Below, one piece after another: positions 48,910 to 59,099 of a stretch of 64,000 nucleotides of DNA. The DNA is from Diatrype stigma. Lineage: Eukaryota; Ascomycota; Sordariomycetes; Xylariales; Diatrypaceae. Each line of letters begins with the position of its first letter. Within the stretch, counting starts at the first letter, position 1. The notes beneath the pieces were generated by a model. It saw nothing but the letters and a program-made list of their open reading frames with translations. It had not been told where the DNA came from and searched no databases. The stretch spans positions 1 through 64,000 of the forward strand of contig JAKJXP020000130.1 in NCBI GenBank assembly GCA_022225965.2, written 5' to 3'. The position numbers and the translations under genes are program-made.

Positions 48910-50005
48910 TTAGTTAATCGTGGAAAGAATTTCGCGTACGCCAGCGAATGAAAGCTCGGCCATTGTCTCCTCCCACAGCCGCTTAGCAACCTCTTCACCT
49001 TCACGCTTGTAAACAAGAGGAGCTTTACTGTACGATGGTTAATACAGACACGCTTCGAAGTCTTGATATATGGACTTACGGTCGCAATTTCCCGTCTTCT
49101 ACGTATTGTCCATGCGCCTCTTGGCCAAAGTTGACGGCAGCATGCACGAGAGAGCGCGCACCGACCTGGCATGACCTGCCGATCACGCGCGTGAAGATGC
49201 GGAAAAGAAAGCCGAGGAAGGTACCCTTCCCTTCCCGTTGGAGTTCGGATCCGTAACAGAAGCCCGGATTCACCGCGTTCAAAGTGACCGTGGACGCAGG
49301 CACGTGTTGCGCCAACTCGGTCAAGAAGAGCTGGCCCAAGAGCTTGGATGTGCCATAGCGGTCCTGGTAATCCCACTTCGCAGCCTTCTGCTTGAAGGCA
49401 CCCAATATTGGTTTGGCTGACCTTTCGCTGAACTTTGCCCAGGCTGCCGTGTCGGAAGATACAAGAACGAGGCGGCCCGGTTGCGCTGGTGCATTCTTCT
49501 TCAGTGCAGGCAGTAATAGGATCGTGAGTAGGGCATTAGAAAGATAGTTGATCTGAACGTCTTCCTCGAGGCTAGTAGATGGATGGAATTCCTCTGCTAC
49601 CTTGAAAACCCCAGCGTTCAAAACAGCAATATCTAGACGCTCGAGACTTTTGGCACGCTCCGCGAATTTGGTAATCGACTCGAATGACGACAGGTCCAGA
49701 CTCCAAACATCAATCTCGCAAGTGCCGGGAGCCCTCCCCGAAGCAAGTTCTTTGCGCGCGGCTTCACCTTTTGCGACGGTGCGCACGGCTAGAATGAGTC
49801 TGCTTAGTCCTAGGTCCAGGAGCTGACGAGCGGCTTCTAGTCCCAACCCTGTGTTGGAACCAGTGACGATGGCGGTTTTCCCCTGAAGATTCGCCTCGCG
49901 CCGTGTCACAATCGGTGCTTTCACGAGAAACTGGCGGTACAGGTACTGAGACATGCTCGCCTCCCTCTCGGGTGTGATATCGAATTGCGAAGCCATCTTT
50001 GTCAT
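48910..50005 (-). CDS. Short-chain dehydrogenase/reductase (347 aa)
   Basis: Two exons: 50,005-49,080 and 49,027-48,910, with a 52-nt intron (GTAAGT..ACAG); splicing replaces an early out-of-frame tail by the family-like [20 protein letters not shown] ending. Classical Rossmann motifs: TGSNTGLG (48-55), DLSS (about 104-107), LNAG (129-132), a VSSD serine near 183 and catalytic YGTSK (Tyr217, Lys221). It resembles retinol-dehydrogenase/WW-oxidoreductase-like SDRs found next to fungal reducing polyketide synthases. ATGs at 50,005 (MTKMASQ) and 49,996 (MASQ) are both plausible; the frame is open to a farther ATG at 50,149. It lies 0.5 kb from a dead PKS fragment on the opposite strand, so it may be a surviving member of a lost cluster. 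The substrate is unknown. Confidence 0.9.
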
Positions 50006-50526
50006 GACCAGTTTGAGAGAAAAGATAGGTTTGAAAAAGATGAGTTCTAAAGTGGAATGAGTCGAGGGTTTGATCTGTCTCGGTTCGAGAAAGGGGAGCA
50101 GGCGTATAAATCCATTTCCTTGAGAAGAATGGCGATACCCATGGTACAATGTAAAGTATTAGATACAATCCAGTCGATGGTGATAGATTGGGTCAGGGTC
50201 GAAAGCAAAGCTGGGCATCTGACAGGAGGTTGTGCAGCGCGGGTTACGTTTCGTCCGATTCGGACGAATTACTCGCTAGTGCCCCGACACCGTTAAATCT
50301 GCCGGACCCGTCCCGGTATACCAATGTTACAGCCTCAGCCTTCATAGGCACATGAATAGTTACAAAGTAATCCGATATGCTAAATACATCGGATATAGCA
50401 TGTCCATCATCTTACTTTCGCCGTTGCTGTGCAAGGCATTTGTCTTCCGATTAAACACTTAGTAATCGAAAGTTATCAATAGACACTAAAAAGTGTGCCT
50501 CCTTCATTAGGTGAGACCTGCACCAA
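50006..50526. other. Intergenic between SDR and PKS relic
   Basis: About 520 bp holding the SDR upstream region. No domain recognised, although more PKS sequence may have decayed beyond recognition here. Confidence 0.5.
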
Positions 50527-51523
50527 ACAAGGCTGTGTTTAATCCCGAGACGGATTACCTGCTTGTAGGCTGCCTCGGTGGTAGTGCGGGTAGCCATAGT
50601 TCTCCGAGAAACTGTTCACTCGCATGACCAATGAGGCCTGGCATATCGGGACCCAGCTCAACTGGAGGGGCACATAGAACCTACGTCACATTCTAGAAGG
50701 CTACGATGAAGCGCTCGACTTCTTCCTCTTGTTCTCGCTTTTAGGCAGCGTCGGCACCGCGACCCTAAGCAACTACTGTGCGGCCAATGGCTCCCTAGAC
50801 GCGTTCACTCGTTGGCTTCGGGCGCAGGGCAAACTGGCTATATCGCTGGGCCTAGGCATGATCTCCGAGTTAGCTATCTCCATGGGAATCCAGACATTGA
50901 GGTCCTGCTATTTCACAATGCATCCAGCCGCTCAATAATACAGGCTCCTGTAACTGCTCGATTTTGGCCTTTCCGGGCCCAGCGGTGAGACTGATTCTGC
51001 TCACCGGGAGCCCTTAGCCCTGGCTGCCGAAGCAGCCCGGATCCTGACAGGCCTGGACTCTGGAGCCGATCGGGATACGCAAGTTCATGGAAAAGGGTTT
51101 CGACGTGAACAGCAGCAGTACGATGAAGAATGCCCGCAAGGCCCTGCTAGTGGCGTCGCTTCTGGTCGAACAGAACACGCAGAACGAGGATCAAGACATA
51201 GTATGTATAGACATATACTCTACACTGTTTCCTAATACCCAGGTACCTATCGTTGGCGTCGATAGCATACTGGAAGCAGAGTTCCATTCTTGGTCAGGAA
51301 TACGTCCAAAGTGGGCGTGCCTTTCCTTAGTATTTCCAGTGAGCAAAAGGCACTTTGTAATCTCGCCGAGTGTGTGGAAGAAGAGTTAAGAAACAGTCGG
51401 GTTGAAACAGCGGCACTAGAATCTTTCATTCGAAATAGACGTATGAGATCTGGAATCACTGTAGAGTTCTTAAACTACACGAGATGTAAAGATATCATCG
51501 CAGGCATTTCATCTGACTGCTAG
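50527..51523 (+). pseudogene. C-terminal remnant of a highly reducing polyketide synthase (KR and ACP)
   Basis: A plus-strand trail of reducing-PKS text in several frames. FNPETDYLLVGCLGG (about 50,540) is the nucleotide-binding start of a ketoreductase domain. Its middle is deleted, and the domain resumes with ALDFFLLFSLLGSVGT, LSNYCAANGSLDAFTRW and AISLGLGMISE (50,727-50,870). Then come the interdomain TGLEPIGIRKFMEKGFDVNS (about 51,045-51,105) and the acyl-carrier site GVDSILEAEFHSW (about 51,255-51,292), with the phosphopantetheine serine retained, followed after a frame shift by VPFLSISSEQKALCNLAE. Stops (TAG near 50,670, TAA at 50,936) and frame shifts make it non-functional, and the KS, AT, DH and ER domains are absent from the window. 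CpG/CpA content is normal, so decay is by deletion and ordinary mutation and not by heavy RIP. Confidence 0.85.
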
Positions 51524-51839
51524 TAGTTATTCGTGTGATTGGTTCGAGCGCAGTACTTAGTTTCGGGTTCACGATATGCGAATCTTAGCGAATCTTAGCT
51601 AAAGTCTCTTAGAGGACAGGACGTCAAGAGCATGCTTACCTGCCGCGAACACGGCCGGCCAGGGAGGTTCTTCATCCAGGAAGATTTCTCCATAGCAACC
51701 CGGCACTCGCCTTCACCCATGTATGCTCCAAGCTGATGATGAGAGAACATTGGGCAGATGTAAATAAAGGTCTCTTATTTGTCTTCAAGCTTTTTATCAT
51801 TGAATTCAAGCATCCATTCTACCCGTTCCACTCATACAT

Positions 51840-53882
51840 CTATTTGCTCTTTCCTGTAGGGATGCAGAATAGCACGATTTTCTTCTCCTCGCCCTCTTCA
51901 TACCCCTTATCGACGCGGTAATACCCACGCCGCTCAAGCTGGATGATATCGTCCTTCTTGTACTTCGTTACGTTCTCATCGCAGAACGCCTCCTCCATGG
52001 TGGCGGTCACGGGGTTCAAAAACTTCTCCAGCTCATCCTCCTCCTCGAGCTTATCCTTCGTGATCAAGTAGTCAAAGTCCCAGAGCTCGGCGGGGATCAA
52101 CTTCTGACCCCCGGTCGAAAGCCATGTGACCTTCTTCTCAGTAGTGCGAACGTCACCTTTCAGGTTCAGCTCGCAGGTGATGCTGGTGATAGGATCTCCG
52201 CTGGCGATCGACCGGACGAACGCGTTGCCCCACTGCATGATGGTTATCTCCTCGCCGTACTTGAACGACTTGGCGTCCACCTGATCCATGATGATCTCCT
52301 TGCTGAAGGCGACCTTCTTGGTACCTATTGCTGGGTTCTTGGGGTGTAGCGGCTTATCCTCAGACCGGGGCTCCTCAGGAACCTCCTCGCCCATCATGGC
52401 AACCTTGACAGCATCTTTTTTCAGGATGGCGGTGTGGCGCGGAGCTACCGGGTCGATCTCCTTCTTGTTGGTAGCCCAGAAGCTGGCCCAGTCCATAGAA
52501 ACGACGTTTCGAGACGGGCCTTGCTTTAAAATGAAATCGCGAAGGGCCGGGATAGTCATACCACGTCTCCGGACGCCACGGATCGTGGGCATGCGAGGGT
52601 CATCCCAGCCCCAGACCCTGCCGGTATCGACCAGCTTGGCGAGCTTCCGCTTCGACAAGAAAGTTTTGATGAAATTCATGCGGGCAAAGTCCCACATGTA
52701 AACCTGGCGAAGCTTCAGGGTATCGATGAACCATTGGAACTGCGGGTTTCGATCGGTGTACTCGGTAGATCGCAGGGCGTGCGTGACGCCTTCGAAACTG
52801 TCCACGACGGGACACGCGAGGTCGTACGTCGGGTACATCTTCCACTGTGTGCCAGTGCGGTGGTGGGCATCGTTGGGGTTGCATCGGTAGATGACGGGGT
52901 CGCGCATGGCCTTGTTGGGATTGTCGACAGAGATCTTGGCCCGGATGCAGTTCTTCAGACCCTCCTCCGAACCCTTCTTCATCTCGTCGAAAATTCGCAG
53001 GTTCTCCTCCACCGTGCGGTCGCGTCTCTTGGAGGCAATTCCCCTGCCGCGCTCATCTCGCATGGTCTCGACATCCGTATCGTCAGAATACGCGTTACCG
53101 CTCTTGATCAGGGTCAGGCACGCGTCGTATATGCGATCAAAATGGTCGGAGGTGTAAGAAACGAAATCGGGCTTGACACCCATGAGGGCCAGATCCTCGA
53201 TGATAGCATCCTGAAACTCCTCTTTTTCCTTGCTGGGGTTAGTATCGTCGAGTCGCAGTCTCAGTTTTCCATCATAGGCTTGATGGGCGAAGTAGTCGCT
53301 CAGCAAAGCGGCCTTGGCATGTCCAATGTGAAGGTAACCCCTATTCGAGTGTGAAACGAGTTAGCAATCATGCATTGATGGAGCTGTTCTATCGTGGTGC
53401 TGCTATTCCTGCTCCCCACTAAATGGAAGACATGAATCATAACCAAGTACAGGATAGGCTGAAAGAGTGAGACGAGGAAGGGGGGAAACGCACGATGGCT
53501 CAGGTAGGAATCGCGTAACGACACCCTTATCCGCTTCCTGCAATGCCAGGTTGTAGCTCGCTCCGGCACGGCTGCCTGCTTGGATCTTGGCCTTTCGCGC
53601 AGCGTCAGCAGCCTTGACTGTCTCCTGGATCTCGGGGTGGTTCTGCTCGATGAAATTGAACCATCTGAGAATATTCTGATATGCCCCCCTCTTGATGAAA
53701 GAAACGGCGGCTCGGTTGCTCTTGATTGCGATCCAGATCTTGGCATCAATATCGCTCAGAGTGTACCCTGCCAAGTATGTTCTCAGGACGAGATGTTTCT
53801 CAAGCTTGATGAAGAGAGGCTCAATCGACTTAAAGTCGCCTCCAAGGGAGGTTGAGATGGCAACGAGCTCGTCTGCCTTCAT
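51840..53882 (-). CDS. GUS1: Cytosolic glutamyl-tRNA synthetase (629 aa)
   Basis: Two exons: 53,882-53,494 and 53,340-51,840, with a 153-nt intron (GTGCGT..ATAG) that splits the PEPSG codon; joining gives PEPSGYLHIGHAK with the HIGH ATP-binding motif (134-137). The N-terminal about 110 residues form a GST-C-like domain (LEKHLVLRTYLAGYTLSDID), the part that contacts the Arc1/MetRS complex in yeast. The class I catalytic core includes the second signature LSKRK (358-362), and the C-terminal beta-barrel anticodon-binding domain extends to the stop. It charges tRNA-Glu (and possibly tRNA-Gln in organelles). Length is slightly short against many fungal homologues (about 640-720), so an additional 5' exon is possible. 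It is a housekeeping gene and marks the edge of conserved chromosome. Confidence 0.95.
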
Positions 53883-54550
53883 GATTTCGCGAGGCAGAAT
53901 AGTCGAGGGAAAGAAGGGGTAAAATGAAAGGAAGGTGGTTCGGTTCTATGTAACAGGCAGGACTCGAGACCGGAACTCGTCTTGGATAAAAAATCTGAAT
54001 AGGTGGTCTCGTGATCGAGTATGAAGTTCGAAGGTTGAAGATTGAAGGTGAAAATCAAGTGAGTCACCCCACTATAGCGAACGACGACGAGCTGTTTGAC
54101 TCAACATGGATCAGTCAGACAGGCAATCTTCGGATTCGGTAGCGGGGTCGTCCCTCAAGACCCAAGGGTGAAAAGCCTGGAGCTCATGTTTGGCGGGGTA
54201 AGTGAAAGGTACTTCGTACTTCATACAGCAGATGCCTAATCGTGGCACCCAACCTACATACAATGACGCCGATAAGATCATGGAATGGAATCAATTCATT
54301 GCCTGGCGGGCGATAAGATAAAATCTAACTATGGCAATTAACCCAATTCAGCGTTAGTTCATCATAACCCCTGTACGCCCGGACCGCCTCTAGAATTTTG
54401 AAGACGTCGAGCCTTGGTCAGAGCAAAAGACGACTGACTGACTGACTGACTGGAGATCTTCAAACCACCAGACCATTAGGAGCTTCGCATCCCAGTCCCC
54501 AGGTCCCATACCACCCACACGAGACCACCCTCGACGGCGGCCACCGGGCA
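53883..54550. promoter_or_regulatory. Divergent promoter between GUS1 and mitochondrial uL1m
   Basis: A 668-bp interval with five tandem ACTG units (54,433-54,452) and C-rich sequence just before the uL1m start. Both neighbours are translation genes read outward, so shared regulation is plausible. No specific factor site is assigned. Confidence 0.5.
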
Positions 54551-55614
54551 ATGGCCACGATGAACCAATGCATAGCCTCGCTTTCCAGGCTGGGTCTGTC
54601 AGCTATCGCAAGACCAACGGTGACGACGGTGGCCCCAACATTGCCGAGATATCTAGCCCCGTCAGCTTCGGCTTCAGTGCCGATGATACAGGCGCGTGCC
54701 GCCAGCGGCGGTACAGTCGGTATGCAGGCACGTCAGCGCGAGAAGGAGAAGGCCAAGAAGAAGAGGAAGCAGCAGAGACACAAGGAGTACAAATATGCCA
54801 CGCCTAGCAAGGAGGAGCAGTACTCCTTATGCGATGCTATGCGGTATGTAGGCAATAGTACTTGCCCGGTCACCTATTAGCCAACCCACGGGATGTTATC
54901 TTGTAGTGTATGGACGAATACTTATGCTAGCTGTGCCAATACAGATACCTCCGAGCAGCAGAAGTCGGCCGTCCTCCCTCGTCGGTAACGTACGAGCTGG
55001 CGCTCAAGATCCGCACCATCAAGAACGGACCAGTAGTGCGGAACCGAATACGGCTACCCTACCCGGTAAAGAACGACACGCGCATCGCCGTGATCTGCAA
55101 GGAGAACAGCGGCGCGATGCACGAGGCGCGGACGAGCGGGGCCGTGGCGTTCGGCGAGGAGTCGCTCTTCGAGCTGATCAAGGCGCGTCCAAATGACCTG
55201 CCCTTCAACCGGCTGATCTGTCACATCGACTCAGAGCCAGCGCTCAAGAAGGCGAACCTGGGCCGCCTGCTCGGTCCCAAGGGCCTCATGCCCAGTTTGA
55301 AAACCAACACGATCACGCGAAGTGTTCAGGGGATGATGCACGACATGGTCGGCGCCGAGAATTACCGGGAGCGTATCGGCGCCATCCGGATGCCGATTGG
55401 CAACATCCAGTTCACCCCTAAGCAGCTGGGGGACAATGTCAAGACCCTCGTCGCATCCGTCAAGGAGGATATGTCGAGGCTGGAGGACCGCTGCAAAAAG
55501 GACCTGATCGAGGTTGTGCTTACATCTTCGAACGGGCCGGGCTTCCCTCTTAATGGCGGATTCAGTCCGACCGATCCCAAGCTGTTACCTGCCCACCTGA
55601 GCACGGCTATGTAA
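54551..55614 (+). CDS. MRPL1: Mitochondrial large-subunit ribosomal protein uL1m (320 aa)
   Basis: Two exons: 54,551-54,843 and 54,945-55,614, with a 101-nt intron (GTATGT..ACAG) whose removal gives DAMRYLRAAEVGRPP. The Arg/Ser/Ala-rich N-terminus (about 50 residues, few acids) looks like a mitochondrial targeting peptide, followed by a basic REKEKAKKKRKQQRHKEY stretch. The body is a ribosomal L1 domain: KIRTIKNGPVVRNRIRLPYP, the conserved GRLLGPKGLMPSLKTNT loop, and GNIQFTPKQLGDNV. It belongs to the L1 stalk of the mitoribosome. ATG at 54,560 (MNQC) is an alternative start. Head-to-head with GUS1 and convergent with COG2 (216 bp apart). Confidence 0.94.
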
Positions 55615-55830
55615 ATAGATGATACAATAGATCATGTGCAAAAGGGCGAGTCACGCGTGGTCATGATGTAAAAGAGTGTACATATATCGAAATCGAGTTC
55701 ATGGTTTCCATTCACATATACTTGGGTATCGACTGCGCCTTTCTTAGTTGACTTCTAACCTCGCATCTTAGGTTATGAAGATGATATCAATCAGCCATCA
55801 GCCATGGTGGCATCCTTAGTAGTCTTCCTC

Positions 55831-56838
55831 TCAGCTGCCTTTTAGCGTCTTGATAGCCTCTGCTTGGGCATCCATAAGGCCATATATGCCCATCAGCTTA
55901 AGCAGCTTCCCATGTCCTGCGACGCCCGCCCTTTTAGCTCCCTTCAATGCCGTGCCCAAGTCCAACAATATGGTATTTCGACATCGAATCATTCTCTCCT
56001 CCATCTTCCTTACGAACGGCGTATCCCTTCCCACCGTATCGGCAAGTTCGTCCACAACGACGTAATCCTTCGCGAGCTGGGCCAGCTTCGATGAACTGCT
56101 GCCTACCATGCCTTCTTCCTCTGTGGCACTCTCGTCATCTTCGTCCTCTTCCTCGTCGTCATCGCTCTCCTCGTTATCCACGCCCGTCCTTGTCCCACCG
56201 CCGCCGCCGCCGCCGCTGCCGACGGCCAACTGTCCCTCGAGCGCCTCGACCCGCTCATCCAGCTCGAGCATCTTCCTCCCGGTCTCAATCTCCCCCCTCA
56301 CGGCGCCGAGCTCCTGGTTGCCCGCGGCGACGTCCCTGGCTCGCGTGCTGACGCGTCCCTTGATCTCGTCGACGGCGCGGCGGAACCCCAGCAGGGCGAC
56401 GCGGACGTCCTCGACGCGCTCCTCGCCGCCTTTCAGCTCGCTCCCCAAGCTCAGGAAGCTCGTGTAGTTGGCGTTGACGAGCTCGAGCAGCTCGGCGCTG
56501 ATGGCGGCGCTGCGCTCGCGTAGGTCGGCGCGTAGGTCCTCGAGCGTTTGGTGCCGGTGCGGCCACACCAGCGAAGAGAGGTACGCAGCCGCGTCGAAGT
56601 CTGGCGCTAGGAAGTCGGAGCGCGGGAGGGCTGCGGGGAAAGGCAGCGGCGCATCGTCATCTTCGTCGTCGTCGGCGTCATCGCGGCCGTTATTGACTTT
56701 GTTTTTCTCTTCCTCCGCGTCCGTGTCCGAGGAGGATGAGGATGAGGGGAGAGCGAAGGCGCGGGAGTTACCACGGGGTCGCCGGGTGGGCGCGAGCTGA
56801 TGTGGGTTGTAGGCCATGACCTTATTGTATGCACGCAT
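55831..56838 (-). CDS. COG2: Conserved oligomeric Golgi complex subunit 2 (335 aa)
   Basis: Single exon. The diagnostic COG2 N-terminal region is present: FLAPDFDAAAYLSSL, RHQTLEDLRADLRERS, ELLELVNANYTSFLSLGSEL and a coiled-coil stretch from about 90 to 200. Low-complexity acidic (DDDEDDD, EEEDEDD) and glycine tracts interrupt it, as is common in fungal homologues. The C-terminal helix ends LMGIYGLMDAQAEAIKTLKG. COG2 is a lobe A subunit of the tether that captures retrograde vesicles at the Golgi. Fungal COG2 proteins are this short compared with the metazoan protein. The first in-frame ATG (56,838) was taken; MAYNPHQ at 56,817 is an equally good start. Confidence 0.9.
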   Translation of the reverse strand: MRAYNKVMAYNPHQLAPTRRPRGNSRAFALPSSSSSSDTDAEEEKNKVNNGRDDADDDEDDDAPLPFPAALPRSDFLAPDFDAAAYLSSLVWPHRHQTLEDLRADLRERSAAISAELLELVNANYTSFLSLGSELKGGEERVEDVRVALLGFRRAVDEIKGRVSTRARDVAAGNQELGAVRGEIETGRKMLELDERVEALEGQLAVGSGGGGGGGTRTGVDNEESDDDEEEDEDDESATEEEGMVGSSSSKLAQLAKDYVVVDELADTVGRDTPFVRKMEERMIRCRNTILLDLGTALKGAKRAGVAGHGKLLKLMGIYGLMDAQAEAIKTLKGS

Positions 56839-59099
56839 GCAGTAGGCACTGGTAGTACTATAGTGTTTTCGTAGTCGGGTATCTCTCTATCCCTACCAGG
56901 GGCACAGGGGTAGGTAGCTGATGCTGGACTCATGCAATCGGACCTCAAGACATTTCGGGTCGATCAGTACCGACTAATGATCGATCCAGTTAAGCCTCAG
57001 CCAAAGCAGGGCCTGGCCAACACCGCCGAGTTACTCGGTTCGTGTTCAAGACGGTGGCAAACGAGTCATCTGACCTTTCACTCCTCGAACGGGGCAATCG
57101 TTGAGATATACAGCAATAATATATCTCTACCTCCTGTCTTGGACTTGGTGCGAGTTCGAGATCACTTCAATGTTACACCTTGAAGGTTGGTACATGTGTA
57201 TGTAGGTACTTGGTCTCTACGTATTTCCATTGGCTGCATAGGTAACATCCATTAGAGCCGATGGCCGGCTGAGCCACTGAGGCGGAAATGGTGAGTCTCA
57301 TTAGCGCTCGACACTGTCTCACTGTCCCGCTGTCCTGACTCCTACCTACCTAGCCACACATACTATGATGTCTACATGCAGATAAGCTACCTAGGTAGAC
57401 ATCCCAACAGGATCTGTGGATTGTTCGGCATATTATAGAATATTATAGAGTATTGTAACTCAACGAGGATATTGTCAGGGTGATTGGCAAATTCTTAAAT
57501 GCATTCCATACCCCAGGGATGATCCTTTCATACCTATGAGATGGCGTGCATGTGGTCATAAGCTCTTGGTGTTCAGCTGTTCGTAATCCCCTAGGTACCT
57601 ATGTATGTATATAACTACCCCATACCTGAAATAGTTTGACTTGAGCTGTTTCTCTCAAAACCCAGCCAAATTTTCATCCGACATCGCTCCTTCGTGGGTG
57701 GTAACTAATGACTCTAGTCTTCCGGACTCGCCCGACTAACGAACAGGTCATTACCTGATGCAGGTAGAATACCTACTACATACATACGTAGGTTGCTAGG
57801 AACAGTGACAGAGAAATGCCAACGTACCAGGCGACGAGTATGCGACATATGACCCGAATTCACGATGCAGTGAAGGAAGTGTGTAGGTATATACCTGCGT
57901 GCAGTAACTAGATACATGTAGGATGGTGATAGGCATGTGTATACATACATGGAACTGAGGTAATCATGAGTAGGTGCTAGTCTAACAGTTTGGGTCGACT
58001 AGTAGGTAGGTAGGCAGTATGTAGGTATGTAGGATCGAACGATGTCGGATCCCGAGCAGCCGGGACTTCAAATGGTTTAGCACGTTTGTGTTCTTTTCAG
58101 CATGTGCTCATAGGCATCACCACAGCTCTGAGGATCCTTCCCTCTTGCTGCCTCCGTCCATCCGGCCACAATATGTGCCTAGTCTAGGCGGTCTATCCGG
58201 TCTATCCAAGGCACCCAAGTCACCAAGGCACCAAGGTTACCCGGTTACTCAACTCTTATTAGGAGTCTTATTATTAGCTCAACTCCGGAGGTTAAGCGCA
58301 TTGCGGTCGATGTCACATGTACAGTACATCAGACAGTACACCAGACAGTACATCAAGCACTACATGCAGGGTGGCCCCGCGCATAATCTTATCAATCTGA
58401 TCAGTGATTTTCCATCCACCGGCGGCATCAGCCATCACCACCTCCCAAAACCCTCTCACCTTCGGCGTCCCAAGCTTCTCCATCCCATCGGCTCTACCTT
58501 GGGGCTTTCACCCACCACCCAGCCCACCACTCAAGCTCTACCAGCCGAACCCCCACTCCCGGAAGAGGCGATTGAGTGTGTACCAGATTTTCATCATTAG
58601 TAGCTGCACCATTCCCCTCTTCATTACGTTTCTAGTCATCCAGGGTCTGTTCAAGGGTCTGGTTAACGGTCTGTTTGGTTGCATTTTCGAATCAAATTCC
58701 GTTCTTTGAGGATCCCTTCTTCGGAGCCCGCGTTAGGCCAATTCCGCTATATCATCAACCGCAGTCCCTTCAGACCGACCCTTTCTTTCCAATCTATTTT
58801 CAGCTTTCAGGAATTCTCGATGAGGCTCGGTTCATCCCTCGCCTCGAAGGTTTACCAAAATTAACATTAAAAATCTTTGAGCAAACTGCTTGCCCTCAAC
58901 CCAGCTCAACCTAGTCTTTCTCTTTATTATCTAATCCATCCCTGTGGGGAATTACAATAGACCTCTGTGTCCACTAGAGGTCAAGCCTGAGGAATACGAC
59001 TTGCATTCCTCTCAGCCTCAGACTGCATCAGGCACGAGGACAGACGAATGAGCGTCAACGAATGGAATCTCACCGTGATCCTGTAGCAACCAGATCAAG
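56839..59099. promoter_or_regulatory. Long intergenic region and leader upstream of hapX
   Basis: 2.26 kb between divergent COG2 and hapX without a recognised gene. It is rich in CTACCTAGGTAG and TAGGTAGGTAGG-type motifs (57,386-57,397; 57,590; 58,000-58,035). GATA-type sites occur at 57,380-57,386 (AGATAAG) and, in the likely 5' leader, 58,927-58,935 (TTATCTAAT, one base from the inverted ATCWGATAA siderophore-GATA consensus). The latter is of interest because hapX is repressed by the GATA factor SreA under iron sufficiency in Aspergillus. A pyrimidine-rich stretch at 58,400-58,930 probably belongs to the 5' UTR and contains several upstream ATGs. Confidence 0.5.

Noticed and set aside
52734..53354. 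206-codon plus-strand frame opposite GUS1
   Set aside because: Antisense of a conserved GC-rich synthetase exon; Val/Arg-rich composition typical of shadow frames.
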